Counted from the stretch's first letter, positions 1 through 9,329 are shown. The stretch is 64,000 nt of DNA from Neomesorhizobium albiziae (GCF_900114255.1 NZ_FOSL01000013.1:62001-126000), one strand, 5' to 3'. Numbers and translations are program-made. The notes: generated from the letters alone by a model not told the origin.

Positions 1-372
1 GCTTAACACGTTGTGCAATGCCAATAGCATCGCAAAAACATGACTCGGCAGCGTTGTAGTCTTCGCAGCTACGCATCAAGTCTCCCCAAACTCGATGCAA
101 CTCGGCCGCGGCCACGCCTATGTATTAACGACGTGCACCAGAAAGCCAATTAAGTCGGCGTTTCGACAATGAAGAACATCTTCATCTTCATCGAATCAAT
201 CCTCATGAGCATTCTATCGGCCTGACATCACAATATTGCCTGCCTCATTTTTCGTTCTTTTGCTCGGAAGTGCTTCGCGGTATAATTTGCCTTTCGCCAA
301 TCGTTGAGACGGAAACCCGTAAAAGTAAAAAACTTCCGTCTTTGGGTCGGGGGATAAACTGAGGAGACCCAA

Positions 373-1725
373 ATGCACAGCGCCTTTTACAGGGCCTGCG
401 TGGTGATCCTTTTGTCAGGAAGCTGCGCTTTCGCCCAATCAGAACCGATCGAACCAGAGGCTGGAACCTGGAAGACCTGGGTGATCACCTCGGGCAAGGA
501 CTTGCGAGTCCCGCCGCCACCGGATAATTCCGCAACCGAACTGGATGAACTCCGCAAACTTGCCGCAAACAACGACGCAGAGGCCACAGCCAGGATCACG
601 TTTTGGGATGCCGGTTCGCCCGGCTATCGTTGGATCGAGCTGGTCAACGATCGCATTCTCGACAACCAGCAAATCCCCAACGCGCATCGAGTCTACACCT
701 ATCTGACGATGGCGATCCACGACGCCACCGTCGCGGCTTGGGAATCGAAGTACTTCTACAATCGGCCGCGCCCGAGCGAGGTGGATGCGACACTGCCGAC
801 CGCGCTGCCGACGCCTCGGAGTCCGGCCTATCCCTCTGAACACGCGGCAGCTGCTGGAGCCGCCGCTGGGGTTCTTTCCTATTTCTTCCCGGATGAGGCG
901 TCGTCGTTCCAGTCGATGGCTGAAGAAGCGGCGCAGTCGCGTGTTCTGGCCGGCGTCCAGTTCCCAAGCGATAGTTCCGCAGGCCTGGAGTTGGGGCGGC
1001 GAGTGGCAGAGCAGGTAATTGCACGGGCAAAAGCCGATGGTTCGGACGCGGCCTGGAACGGAACAGCCCCGACCGGTCCGTGCATTTGGGTCGGAGACAA
1101 ACCCGTCAATGCCACCGTGCCTAACTGGAAGCCAATTCTGCTGGCCGCACCCGATGAATTCAGACCGCCGGCACCACCCGACTGCAAGTCCGAGGCCGTG
1201 AAAGCGGAGACCGACGCGGTCCGGCAGTTCGAGCGAAAATTCCCCAACAACTACAAAGCGTTCTACTGGCAAAGTCCATCCGGTTTGCTCACCAGTTGGT
1301 ATGACTATGCCAGCAGGTGGATGTTCGAGGATAAGACGGACTCGAACCCGCCCCGCGCCGCGCGGTCTTACGCGATGCTGGCAGCGGTCTACTACGACGC
1401 CTTAATTGCAAGCAATGACGGGAAGTACGCCTATTGGTACCTGCGGCCCAACATGCTTGACCCGAGCATCACTCCCCTGTTCGCAGTGCCTTCGCATCCC
1501 AGTTATCCGTCGAACCACTCCACACTCTCGACGGCTCGAAGCGAGGTCCTGGCGTACCTGTTTCCCGACCGTGCGGAGTTCATCCGCGCAGTCGGTAAGG
1601 AGGGGGGCGATTCCCGCATCTGGGCAGGCATCCACTACGAGATGGACAACCGGGCGGGTGTCACACTCGGCAAACAAGTCGCGGCGAAATTCATCGAGCG
1701 GGCAAAAAACGACGGAGCGGACTAG
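373..1725 (+). CDS. Exported tandem PAP2/vanadium-haloperoxidase-like protein
   Basis: Exported acid-phosphatase/haloperoxidase-like protein of 450 residues with a Sec signal (cleavage near SCAFA-QS, residues 17-22). It carries two PAP2-type modules. Module 1 has K126 with R133-P134 (K-x6-RP), PSEH at 154-157 and SR189-190, but the usual nucleophilic His is Gln196. Module 2 has K351 with RP358-359, PSNH at 379-382 and a complete SR-x5-H-x3-D (S414, R415, H421, D425). Known families of this fold bind phosphate or vanadate. I infer that module 2 is active and module 1 is degenerate. The start follows GAGGAGACCCAA. It appears monocistronic, and its substrate is unknown. Confidence 0.8.
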   Translation: MHSAFYRACVVILLSGSCAFAQSEPIEPEAGTWKTWVITSGKDLRVPPPPDNSATELDELRKLAANNDAEATARITFWDAGSPGYRWIELVNDRILDNQQIPNAHRVYTYLTMAIHDATVAAWESKYFYNRPRPSEVDATLPTALPTPRSPAYPSEHAAAAGAAAGVLSYFFPDEASSFQSMAEEAAQSRVLAGVQFPSDSSAGLELGRRVAEQVIARAKADGSDAAWNGTAPTGPCIWVGDKPVNATVPNWKPILLAAPDEFRPPAPPDCKSEAVKAETDAVRQFERKFPNNYKAFYWQSPSGLLTSWYDYASRWMFEDKTDSNPPRAARSYAMLAAVYYDALIASNDGKYAYWYLRPNMLDPSITPLFAVPSHPSYPSNHSTLSTARSEVLAYLFPDRAEFIRAVGKEGGDSRIWAGIHYEMDNRAGVTLGKQVAAKFIERAKNDGAD

Positions 1726-2006
1726 CGGACGACGCCTCAACGTAGACCGATTCCAAAGTTCGTGTAGCTGGTGCCTACCGGACCTGCGCTTTGGATCAGC
1801 CTCCGCCATGGCACCTTGGTGATCTGAACGTCGGTTTTCTGAGCTTCTACGCCGGAAGCTGCCAGTCCGCTGACGGCCTAAAGGCTGGCGCGTCCGGGAC
1901 ATGCACCCGGACGCCTGCAACGCTTTGGGCCAAAAACCAGCACAAGCGACTGGAAGTGCCGCGCCGCCGATATGTGGCGCAAAGTTGCTATTCGGCATGA
2001 GGCCCG

Positions 2007-3557
2007 TCACTTCCAGAACGGGCGGGTTTCTTCGAGGTTTCGCCACAGGGTCTTTGCGCCAGTCCAGCCAAATTCGGCGCGCGCCTGGCTTGCCCCGATC
2101 ACCCAGCCGATCGCGCGTTGCGCTACTGGATCGCCGGTTCCGGGGGCGTCCGTTCCGGACAGCATAGCTCTCACTGTCGCTGCATCGTTGAGGTCGCCGA
2201 AGACCGTCTGAAGCTTCTTCAAGCGCTTCAGGAACGGATCGACACGCTTCGAAGGGTACAGGGGAGCGAAGAATTCGACGGCATAGCGCAGTTTCTTCAG
2301 CTCCTTCCGCAATTCGTGGCGCTGCTCGGTGTCAAGCGTCTCCAGTCCGCCCGCGCGCTTGCCGACCCTTTTCCAGAGCTTGCTCAGTGCTTGGCCCGCC
2401 AACTCCGCAACCGGCGTCGCAAGTCGCGCGGTCTGGCCAAAATCCTGCGGAACAAGCCAGCCACGCGTCTCAACGAACCGCGCCAGATCAATGAGGAACG
2501 CCTGCACACGCGTTTGGGCGAGTAATTCACGAAGGCGCTCGCGTACTTCCTTTGCCTGCCGTGAGAGTGCGTACGACAGGGCCGTGAGACCGGTTTCATC
2601 CTGATGGATCTTGGCCTCGCGCTGCACGATGTCGTTCGCAACCACATCGAGATCCCTCAGGCTCCCGACCTCCTGCCCAAGCCAGCGCGCTTCGTCCTTA
2701 AGCCGCGCCATTTCCGGGCTCTTCAGCACCGGGGCGTAGACGGAGAACACGCTGCGTAAGCGGCGAAGGCCAATTCGCAACTGGTGTGGCCCCTCGGGAT
2801 CGTCCAGCTTTCGGACGACAACGACATTCGTGGCGATCTGATCCAGGCACTCGCGCAACATATCGCGCGCCGCGTGCTCGGCGATCTGCGTCGGATCGAG
2901 AACAACCACCTGGGCATTTCGGGGCGCCAGCGGTGTGTCGATCCGCCCCTCGTCCGCCAGCAGATAGCCACGCGCCGCCTTGGAAAGCCGCGAGAACCTC
3001 AGGCCGCCGTCGGGAAACAGCACATGCGCAATGTCGAACAATCCGCCCGGGTTGCCCTCGATGAGTTCGATCTCCACTTCGCGCAACTCGGCCGAGCGCT
3101 TTCCGGCGCGAACCTCGCCCACATCGGCGGCCAACTCGGCGCGGGTGCCGTCCTCCAGCGCCAGCTCGGTGGTGGACCGCTTGATCATCGTCTCGCAGAC
3201 GGGCTGGAGCGGCGCGCCGTTGACGCACTGAAGGACCTCGTCCCGGACCGAGGCATCGGGAATCGCTTCGAGGCATAGCCGGCCGCCTGGCGCAAAGTTT
3301 TCCACCTCGCCAACCTGCGAGAGGCCGCCATGCAGCTCGGCCCCGGTCTTGACGGTCTGTATCCAGCGCCGCCCGTCGCGCCGCAGCCGCAACGCGATCC
3401 CCGCCTTCTTCAGCGCGTGTTCGGGTGTATCCAGATAGATGCTTCTAAGGGTTTTTGTCCTTGGCCTGCCATTGGCCAGCTTCGACGCCTTCACGCGCGC
3501 CCAGAACTCGCTCGACGTCGGTTCGTCGAGGATGAATTTCAACTCGATCTCGCTCAT
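2007..3557 (-). CDS. CYTH-CHAD domain protein (inorganic triphosphatase-like)
   Basis: 516 residues. The N-terminus has the CYTH signature ExExK (E3-I-E5-L-K7) that binds divalent metal and triphosphate in inorganic triphosphatases and CyaB/ThTPase enzymes. From about residue 225 to the end there is a helical, His/Arg/Lys-rich CHAD domain (for example HQLRIGLRRLRSVF and RHELRKELKKLRYAVEFF), known to bind polyphosphate. The likely role is hydrolysis of tripolyphosphate or association with polyphosphate granules. It is transcribed alone, converging with the PAP2-like gene. Length and domain order match bacterial CYTH-CHAD proteins. Confidence 0.85.
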   Translation of the reverse strand: MSEIELKFILDEPTSSEFWARVKASKLANGRPRTKTLRSIYLDTPEHALKKAGIALRLRRDGRRWIQTVKTGAELHGGLSQVGEVENFAPGGRLCLEAIPDASVRDEVLQCVNGAPLQPVCETMIKRSTTELALEDGTRAELAADVGEVRAGKRSAELREVEIELIEGNPGGLFDIAHVLFPDGGLRFSRLSKAARGYLLADEGRIDTPLAPRNAQVVVLDPTQIAEHAARDMLRECLDQIATNVVVVRKLDDPEGPHQLRIGLRRLRSVFSVYAPVLKSPEMARLKDEARWLGQEVGSLRDLDVVANDIVQREAKIHQDETGLTALSYALSRQAKEVRERLRELLAQTRVQAFLIDLARFVETRGWLVPQDFGQTARLATPVAELAGQALSKLWKRVGKRAGGLETLDTEQRHELRKELKKLRYAVEFFAPLYPSKRVDPFLKRLKKLQTVFGDLNDAATVRAMLSGTDAPGTGDPVAQRAIGWVIGASQARAEFGWTGAKTLWRNLEETRPFWK

Positions 3558-3925
3558 ATGACAGATTTATGTCAGCGTTGTTCCAGCCCTAACCTATCCG
3601 GCACATGCCGGCAAGCGACCGCAGCGTGCGGCGTGGGGAAGCCGCAGCGAGCCTTACGACTGGGGGTTGCCGCGAACCGTTGGCAAACTCCAGACGGAAC
3701 AGAGGCCGCTCGCGGCCCTCCTCACAGTCACGCTTCTGGCCATCAATCCGCTGCCAGCTTCATGCGCAGGCAAAGGCACGACTCTGTCGAAGGCGCTATC
3801 GACCGGCGTGCTCGCGATGGCAGAGTCCTACATCGCGCCAAAGCGGCGGCCGGATCGATTTCCGGCCGCCTCGTCACATGTGGCATCCATCAGCTGGCTC
3901 GCGCCCGCAGATGGAGGACGCGATT

Positions 3926-4822
3926 TCAGGCGCGCCCCAAAGTTTGCTCGACCTGCGCCTTCAGCCCCGGATCGATGCCGAGGGCACTCGCGAGCCTGTC
4001 GAGATAGTTTCGCTCTGCGGGTGTGTCGACCGCCACCGCCAGAACTGAAGCCGCGTAAGCCTGAAGCCTCAGTTCCGATGAGTTCGCGGCGTTCACGATC
4101 TCACGAGGATCCACAGGCGTCGTCAGCTGTTCGGCCAAGGCCCGGCGATCAGCTGAACTCATGCCGAGTTGATCAAGTCGCCCAGCGAAGCGGCGCTGCT
4201 CATCCTCGTCAATGACACCGTCGGCCTGCGTCGAGGCGACCATTGCCTTGACGAGCAGGCCGGCGAGAGCATCGGCGCCGCCGCTGGCCTGACCTGGATG
4301 AAAGCCGCTGTCGGGCGGTGGCACCATTGCGGCCGCTGCAGCGGTCCCAGGCGCCTTCTGACCGGATTCGGCTCCTTGCTGTGCCTGATATCGTTTGAGC
4401 GCCTGGTAGGCGAGGACACCTATCACCGCCATACCGCCATAGCGGGCTAGATTGTTCACCCCTGCGCCTTGCGGCATTTCAGCCTGCTGCTGGTGCGAGC
4501 CCGGAGATGACCGTGGCTCTGCTGGTATCCGCTCGCCGCCACGTGTGCCCAGGTCAGGTCCACCGGTGCTGTCAGTAGCGCCGCCGAGGATGCTGCCCAG
4601 AATATCGCCAAGCCCACCAGAGCCTCCAGGCGCTGCGCGGCTGGTCGCGGTGTCACGACCACCGGCCGCACCGCCAAGAAGGCTTCCCAGAATGTCGCCG
4701 AGGTTGCCAGGGCCGCCCGCCGCCGCCTTGGCGGGACTTGCCCCTGCATCCTTCTCGCGGAGTCCGTTTCCGCGGAGGGCTGCTTCAAGCATTTGCTCAA
4801 GCACTGATTGGTTGCTGGCCAT
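3926..4822 (-). CDS. DUF533/YebE-like inner-membrane protein with TerB-like C-terminus
   Basis: About 298 residues. The N-terminal half is a low-complexity Gly/Ala region with two copies of the pattern GDILGS(L/I)LGGA, followed by one likely membrane segment (YGGMAVIGVLAYQAL). The C-terminal ~120 residues are acidic and helical (DGVIDEDEQRRFAGRLDQLG) and match the DUF533/TerB-like tail of YebE-type proteins. I chose the Met at 4822 because AGGGAG precedes it; an in-frame upstream start at 4855 is also open. The exact role is unknown. It lies 34 bp downstream of 4857-5357, so the two probably form one operon. Confidence 0.7.
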   Translation of the reverse strand: MASNQSVLEQMLEAALRGNGLREKDAGASPAKAAAGGPGNLGDILGSLLGGAAGGRDTATSRAAPGGSGGLGDILGSILGGATDSTGGPDLGTRGGERIPAEPRSSPGSHQQQAEMPQGAGVNNLARYGGMAVIGVLAYQALKRYQAQQGAESGQKAPGTAAAAAMVPPPDSGFHPGQASGGADALAGLLVKAMVASTQADGVIDEDEQRRFAGRLDQLGMSSADRRALAEQLTTPVDPREIVNAANSSELRLQAYAASVLAVAVDTPAERNYLDRLASALGIDPGLKAQVEQTLGRA

Positions 4823-4856
4823 CGAAGTCTGCTCCCTTGATGTCGTTTCTGTCACG

Positions 4857-5357
4857 TCATGCGGTAAGCTTTAGCGCTTTCGAGATCTCTTCCAGGGTCG
4901 CCTTCTCGGCATCGCTCACCTGGACGCCGCCGAAGCCCAAGAAGCCGCCTTCACTTGAGGCATCGGCCACACGCTCGCTGATCTGACGAAGCCAACCCTT
5001 GAATCCAGCGGTGTCATCCGGCGCCTTTGTGTCAACGAGCGCGGCACTTTGAGCGAGCGTGGCAAGGATAATGCCCTTCATCTCGGATGCCTCTTTTCCC
5101 GCGAGCTTGCTCTGGACCGTGCTGCGTGCCGCTGAGCGTCCATCGGAGGTCTCAAAGTCGGACACGACCGCTTTGATCAAGCCGTTCGCCTTCGGATCGG
5201 ACTTGGCCGCGACGAGTGCACTGCCGCTCGCCAAGCCTTCCTTGGTCAAGCCGATCAAACCGCTTGGATCTGAGAGCGTGACGGCCATTCCGGCCATCAT
5301 CACGCTGCCGAGCACCTGGCTCCATTCCTCTGCAGTGAAATTTGCTTTGGTCGCCAT
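4857..5357 (-). CDS. Hypothetical protein, 166 aa
   Basis: Small protein of unknown function, preceded by GGAGAACGCC. It is rich in Ala/Gly/Lys and mostly predicted helical, with no signal peptide and no catalytic motif that I recognise. The pattern MAGMAVTLSDPSGLIGLTKE and a C-terminal glycine-rich GGFLGFGG are the only notable stretches. It is the first gene of a two-gene unit with the DUF533 protein, which suggests a shared envelope or stress function; that is inference from position only. Confidence 0.6.
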   Translation of the reverse strand: MATKANFTAEEWSQVLGSVMMAGMAVTLSDPSGLIGLTKEGLASGSALVAAKSDPKANGLIKAVVSDFETSDGRSAARSTVQSKLAGKEASEMKGIILATLAQSAALVDTKAPDDTAGFKGWLRQISERVADASSEGGFLGFGGVQVSDAEKATLEEISKALKLTA

Positions 5358-5774
5358 AGGCGTTCTCCTTTCTGATCAGAAAGAGACCCAAGGGCACGAC
5401 GCCAGGCCGCGCCCTCGCCGGGCGCAGTGTGCGCCCCAGAAGGGCCAAAGACCAATAAACTTATCGACCTGCGCATACTTCTTGATCGAACGTGCAAGTT
5501 GGGCCCACGCGCGTCTCTGCCTCTTTCTATTTATGCAGGTCAGTCGATCGCCGTCGCCGACAGGATGATCTTGAATGCCGGCAGCCGCCCACCGGCCGAG
5601 GGTCAGCGTTCGGGTCTCGATGGACTAGCCCGTAGATTGAACGAAACTTGTCCGCCCGGTGCGGGATCGAAGATGCGAGAAAAACGAGCTCCATAGTTTT
5701 ACAGCGTCACTGATTTCGTTTATGAATTTTGGGTGGATCGAAGGTCAGTTTTACAGCTAAGGATCTGAAATATA

Positions 5775-5833
5775 ACGGGTAAGCTCAGCTTCCCAAGCTG
5801 ATCGCGCGGGTTCGATTCCCGCTACCCGCTCCA
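5775..5833 (+). pseudogene. tRNA-Gly(CCC) remnant lacking the D-arm
   Basis: From 5785 to 5833 the sequence is a complete tRNA-Gly 3' portion. It has an anticodon stem TCAGC/GCTGA with loop TTCCCAA (anticodon CCC at 5792-5794), a T-arm GCGGG-TTCGATT-CCCGC, the 3' acceptor strand TACCCGC, discriminator T and encoded CCA. Upstream, ACGGGTA (5775-5781) pairs with the acceptor at 6 of 7 positions. Only three bases (5782-5784) stand where the D-arm should be, so about 16-19 nt are missing. It is either a deletion derivative or the att copy of an island in a tRNA-Gly gene outside the window. Confidence 0.75.
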
Positions 5834-5911
5834 ATTCTTTCAGACATAATTCTTCAGGCGAATCGTTCGCCGGACCGGCTTCCTTGGGGAGACCGGCGGA
5901 AGAGGAAGCAT

Positions 5912-7087
5912 ATGAGGCGGACTTTCAAATTCGTGCTGTGGGGCGTGGCGCTTCTTCTCGTCGCCGGCCTGGGATTTTTCTTCTTCGTCCTGCCAGGGCA
6001 GGTGGAGGCTGCGCTCAACGGCGTCCGGCAGCCCCCGCCCTACACCGCCTCTCAAGCGGCGAGCGAACTGCACGGCGCGATCCAGATCGCCGACCTGCAT
6101 GCCGACCCCTTGCTGTGGGGGCGCGACCTCCTGAAACGCGGCGCGCGCGGCCATGTCGACATTCCGCGCCTCGACGAAGGCAATGTCGCGCTGCAGGTTT
6201 TCTCGGTGGTCACCAAGTCGCCGCAGAATTTGAACATCGAACGCAATGACGACCGCTCGGACGACATCACGCTGCTGGCGATCGGCCAGCGGTGGCCGCT
6301 GCGCACCTGGTTCAGCCTCAAGGAGCGCGCGCTCTACCAGGCGGACCGGCTCAGCCGCATGGCGGCGGCGTCGGAAAACAGGTTCGTGCTGATCAAGACC
6401 AAACGCGACCTGGCGCGCTTCCTGCAGCGCCGCAAGGCCGAGCCGGGCATTGTCGCCGGTTTGCTCGCCATCGAAGGCGCCCATGTTCTGGAGGGCGACC
6501 CGGCCAATGTCGATGTGCTGTTCGATGCCGGATACCGCATGATGTCGGTGGCGCATTTCTTCGATACGGAGATGGGCGGCTCCGCGCACGGTGTCGACAA
6601 GGGCGGGCTGACCGACGACGGGCGCGAGATGATCCGCCGCATGGAGGCGAAAAAGATGATCGTCGACCTGTCGCACGGCTCGGCGGCGCAGGTTGCCGAC
6701 GTGCTGGCGATGGCGACGCGCCCCACCGTCGTTTCGCACACCGGCGTCAAGGGCACCTGCGACAACAACCGCAACCTCAGCGATGAGCAATTGCGCGCCA
6801 TCGCGGCCAATGGCGGGCTGGTCGGCCTCGGTTTCTGGGAAACCGCGGTGTGCGGCGCCGACGCGGCCGCAATCGCACGGGCGCAACGTTACACGGCCGA
6901 CCTGATCGGCATCGACCATCTGGCACTGGGCTCGGATTTCGACGGCGCCGTGGAGACGCCGTTCGATGCGAGCGGATTGATTGAGGTGACCGAGGCCATG
7001 CTCGCCGCCGGTTTCACCGACGAGGAGATCGGCAAGGCGATGGGCGGCAACCAGATCCGCTTCCTGCTGGAAAACCTGCCGGACTGA
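5912..7087 (+). CDS. Membrane dipeptidase (peptidase family M19)
   Basis: 391 residues with an N-terminal membrane anchor (residues 7-28, very hydrophobic), so the enzyme is probably tethered to the periplasmic side of the inner membrane. The metal ligands of the renal-dipeptidase family are all visible: H63-A-D65, E188 in AIEGAH, H255 in VDLSH, H276 in VVSHTG, and a late GSDFDG. The family hydrolyses dipeptides using two zinc ions. Its start lies just after the tRNA-Gly remnant, and it appears to be a single-gene unit ending before a palindromic repeat at 7125. Confidence 0.9.
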   Translation: MRRTFKFVLWGVALLLVAGLGFFFFVLPGQVEAALNGVRQPPPYTASQAASELHGAIQIADLHADPLLWGRDLLKRGARGHVDIPRLDEGNVALQVFSVVTKSPQNLNIERNDDRSDDITLLAIGQRWPLRTWFSLKERALYQADRLSRMAAASENRFVLIKTKRDLARFLQRRKAEPGIVAGLLAIEGAHVLEGDPANVDVLFDAGYRMMSVAHFFDTEMGGSAHGVDKGGLTDDGREMIRRMEAKKMIVDLSHGSAAQVADVLAMATRPTVVSHTGVKGTCDNNRNLSDEQLRAIAANGGLVGLGFWETAVCGADAAAIARAQRYTADLIGIDHLALGSDFDGAVETPFDASGLIEVTEAMLAAGFTDEEIGKAMGGNQIRFLLENLPD

Positions 7088-7124
7088 TCCGCCAGCGCGC
7101 GAACGACGGCGCCCGCGCTGGCTT

Positions 7125-7228
7125 AGAGCCGTTCCGGTTCTTCAGAACCGGTAACCCGTTCTAACTATTTGTTTTGCCGCATTTATGCGGACGCCAAATG
7201 ACTCCATTTGCAAAATGCTTTAGAAGCG
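7125..7228. repeat. Interspersed palindromic repeat, copy 1
   Basis: About 100 bp nearly identical to 12369-12472. It contains three small hairpins in series: CCGGTTC/GAACCGG, CCGCAT/ATGCGG and CAAATG/CATTTG. It lies in the convergent gap between the dipeptidase and the solute-binding-protein gene. Length, palindromes and intergenic position fit the interspersed mosaic elements known from rhizobia. It may also act as a transcription end, but no T-run is visible. Confidence 0.8.
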
Positions 7229-7231
7229 GCC

Positions 7232-8017
7232 TCAGTCGTTGCCGTAGATGTCGAAGTCGAAATATTTGGCGACGATCTTGCCGTAGGTGCCGTCGGCGAC
7301 GATGGCGTCGATGGCGCCGTTCAGCTTCTCACGCAGCGCGTCGTCGCCCTTGCGGACCGCGATGCCGGCCTCGGTCTCGGTGCCCTTCACGTCGCCGATC
7401 ATCTTGCAGCAATCCTTGCCTGCATTCTTCATCCATTCGACCAGAACGAACTTGTCCGAGATCACTGCATCGAGCCGCCCGTTGATCAGATCCTGCACGG
7501 CCTCTTCCTGGGTCGGATAGGATTTCACCTCCGCGCCCGCCTTGGCGTAGTGCTCATCGGCGTAGATGCTCTGCGTGGTTCCGGCCTGCGCGCCGACCGT
7601 CTTGCCAGCGAGCGCTTCCGGCTCGGTTGCAGTCAGGGCGCTGTCCTTCAGCGCGACCACCGAGAGCGGCGTCGTGTAGTATTTGTTGGTGAAGTCGACC
7701 TTTTCCTTGCGCTCCTCGGTGATCGACATCGAGGCGATGATGGCGTCGTACTTGCCTGCCTGAAGCGCGGGGATGATGCCGTCCCAATCCTGGGTCACGA
7801 GTTCGCATTCGGCCTTGAGCTGCGCGCACAGCGCGTTGGCGATGTCGATGTCGAAGCCTTCCAGCTTGCCATCGGCGGTTAGGGTGTTGAAGGGCGGATA
7901 GGCGCCTTCGGTGCCGATCTTGATCTTCGTCGCCTGCGCGAAGGCCGAGCCCGCGCCAAGGGCCAGAACGGTAGCGGTTACGGCTGCAAGCCGAACGAGT
8001 TTCGTGGATATCGACAT
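7232..8017 (-). CDS. Amino-acid ABC transporter periplasmic binding protein
   Basis: About 261 residues. The Sec signal is typical (cleavage after GSAFA), and the mature protein begins with the family pattern KIGTEGAYPPFN. Further family marks are GFDIDIANALC, WDGIIPALQAGKYDAI and DFTNKYY. This is a family 3 solute-binding protein for polar amino acids or opines. The start at 8017 follows GGGAGAGAACA; an upstream in-frame start at 8059 would place non-signal residues before the signal. No permease or ATPase gene is adjacent, so its partners must be elsewhere. Confidence 0.9.
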   Translation of the reverse strand: MSISTKLVRLAAVTATVLALGAGSAFAQATKIKIGTEGAYPPFNTLTADGKLEGFDIDIANALCAQLKAECELVTQDWDGIIPALQAGKYDAIIASMSITEERKEKVDFTNKYYTTPLSVVALKDSALTATEPEALAGKTVGAQAGTTQSIYADEHYAKAGAEVKSYPTQEEAVQDLINGRLDAVISDKFVLVEWMKNAGKDCCKMIGDVKGTETEAGIAVRKGDDALREKLNGAIDAIVADGTYGKIVAKYFDFDIYGND

Positions 8018-8095
8018 TGTTCTCTCCCGGGGATGGATTGTTTTGCCGCAGCCAAGCACGGCGGACCTGATTGGGCAAGCGAGCCGGCGAGAATT

Positions 8096-9190
8096 TCAGC
8101 CGGCGGCGCGGAAGTGCTTCGACAGCTTCAGGCCCTGCGCCTGATAGTTGGATTTCAGATCAACGCCGTAGAGTGCCTTCGGGCGGGCCAGCATATGTTC
8201 ATAGACCAGGCGGCCCACGATCTGGCCGTGTTCGAGAATGAACGGCACTTCATGGCTGCGCACCTCGAGCACCGCGCGGCTGCCGGTACCGCCGGCGGCC
8301 GAATGGCCGAAGCCCGGATCGAAGAAACCGGCATAATGAACGCGGAATTCGCCGACCAGCGGGTCGAAGGGCGTCATCTCCGCCGCGTAGAGCGGGGGCA
8401 CGTGGACGGCCTCGCGCGACACGAGGATGTAGAATTCGTCCGGGTCGAGCACCAGTTCGCCGGCGCCGTGGTTATACAACGGCTCCCAGAAATCGAGCAC
8501 GTCGTGGGCGGCGCGCTTGTCGACATCGACAAGACCGGTGTGGTGCTTGCCGCGATAACCGACCAGGCTGCCTTTTTCGCCGCCGAGGTCGATGGAAAGC
8601 GCGATGCCGCCACCCGAAATGTTCGGCGGCTCGGTCGCGACCAGCATTTCGGCGCGGTGCAGATCCTGCAGTTCGCTCTCGGACAAAAGCGCATTGCCCT
8701 TGCGAAACCGTATCTGCGACAGCCGCGAGCCGGTGCGCGCGACGATCGGGAAGGTGCGCGGGCTGACTTCGAGATAGAGCGGCCCGGTGTAGCCTGCGGG
8801 GATCTTGTCGAACTCGTGGCCACGGTCGGTCATGACACGGGTGAAGATGTCGAGCCGGCCGGTCGAGCTTTTGGGGTTGGCCGAAGCGGAAATTTCCGCC
8901 GGCAGCGCCAGCGTCTCCAGAAGCGGCACGATGTAGACGCAGCCGGTCTCCAGCACGGCGCCATCGCTGAGGTCGATTTCGTGCAGCTTCAGTCGGTCGA
9001 GCTTGTCCGCAACCCGCTTGTCCGGCCCGGGCAGGAAACTGGCGCGCACCCGCCACGCCTTCTGCCCGAGGCGCAGGTCGAGGCTCGCCGGCTGGATCTG
9101 GTCCGCGTCGAGTGGGCGCACTGAACGAAGCGCGCCGGCGTCGAACAATGCCGCGATCTCGTGGTCGGGAAGAATGCCGGTCGTGCGCAA
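8096..9190 (-). CDS. dcd: dCTP deaminase (Dcd), long alphaproteobacterial form
   Basis: 364 residues. It deaminates dCTP to dUTP for dTMP synthesis in the cytoplasm. Dcd/dUTPase-fold features are present twice: an N-terminal QIQPASLDLRLG block and SSTGRLDIFTR, and a C-terminal half with GFFDPGFGH and VLEVRSHEVPF, where the catalytic Glu of the family normally lies. It is about twice the length of the E. coli enzyme and matches the longer form annotated in Rhizobiales. It is divergent from the metZ riboswitch, with about 84 bp between its start and the aptamer. Confidence 0.88.
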   Translation of the reverse strand: MRTTGILPDHEIAALFDAGALRSVRPLDADQIQPASLDLRLGQKAWRVRASFLPGPDKRVADKLDRLKLHEIDLSDGAVLETGCVYIVPLLETLALPAEISASANPKSSTGRLDIFTRVMTDRGHEFDKIPAGYTGPLYLEVSPRTFPIVARTGSRLSQIRFRKGNALLSESELQDLHRAEMLVATEPPNISGGGIALSIDLGGEKGSLVGYRGKHHTGLVDVDKRAAHDVLDFWEPLYNHGAGELVLDPDEFYILVSREAVHVPPLYAAEMTPFDPLVGEFRVHYAGFFDPGFGHSAAGGTGSRAVLEVRSHEVPFILEHGQIVGRLVYEHMLARPKALYGVDLKSNYQAQGLKLSKHFRAAG

Positions 9191-9273
9191 TCGTTGCTCC
9201 GCAATTTTGAGCGTGGAGGTTTAATGATGGTCCTGATTGACGCAAGCCGGCGCAAGGTTTATTGGGTCGTTAT

Positions 9274-9329
9274 CCCGTGGTGATTTGGCCGGTCGGCTTG
9301 CAGCCACGTTAAATAAATCGCTAAAGGGC
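9274..9329 (+). promoter_or_regulatory. SAM-II riboswitch upstream of metZ
   Basis: The sequence contains the conserved SAM-II segments in order: CGTGGTGATTTG, a CCGG/CCGG-like hairpin arm, GGCTTGCAGCCACG and TTAAA, then ATCGCTAAA. CGTGG (9276-9280) pairs with CCACG (9304-9308), and the downstream TCGCTAAA provides the pseudoknot strand. SAM-II aptamers are known in front of methionine-synthesis genes in alphaproteobacteria, where S-adenosylmethionine lowers expression. It sits about 60 bp before the metZ start. Confidence 0.92.

Noticed and set aside
1-372. A gene or regulatory RNA before the PAP2-like gene
   Set aside because: AT-richer than its surroundings but no supported frame or structure is visible.
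439-1272. Long minus-strand frame under the PAP2-like gene
   Set aside because: High-GC shadow of the real gene, which has a signal peptide and full PAP2 motifs.
3558-3925. A gene in the 368-bp gap between the CYTH-CHAD and DUF533 genes
   Set aside because: Only low-complexity Arg/Ser/Pro frames with no ribosome-binding site; I see nothing convincing.
5775-5833. An intact tRNA-Gly
   Set aside because: Only three bases separate the acceptor and anticodon stems; a normal D-arm is absent.
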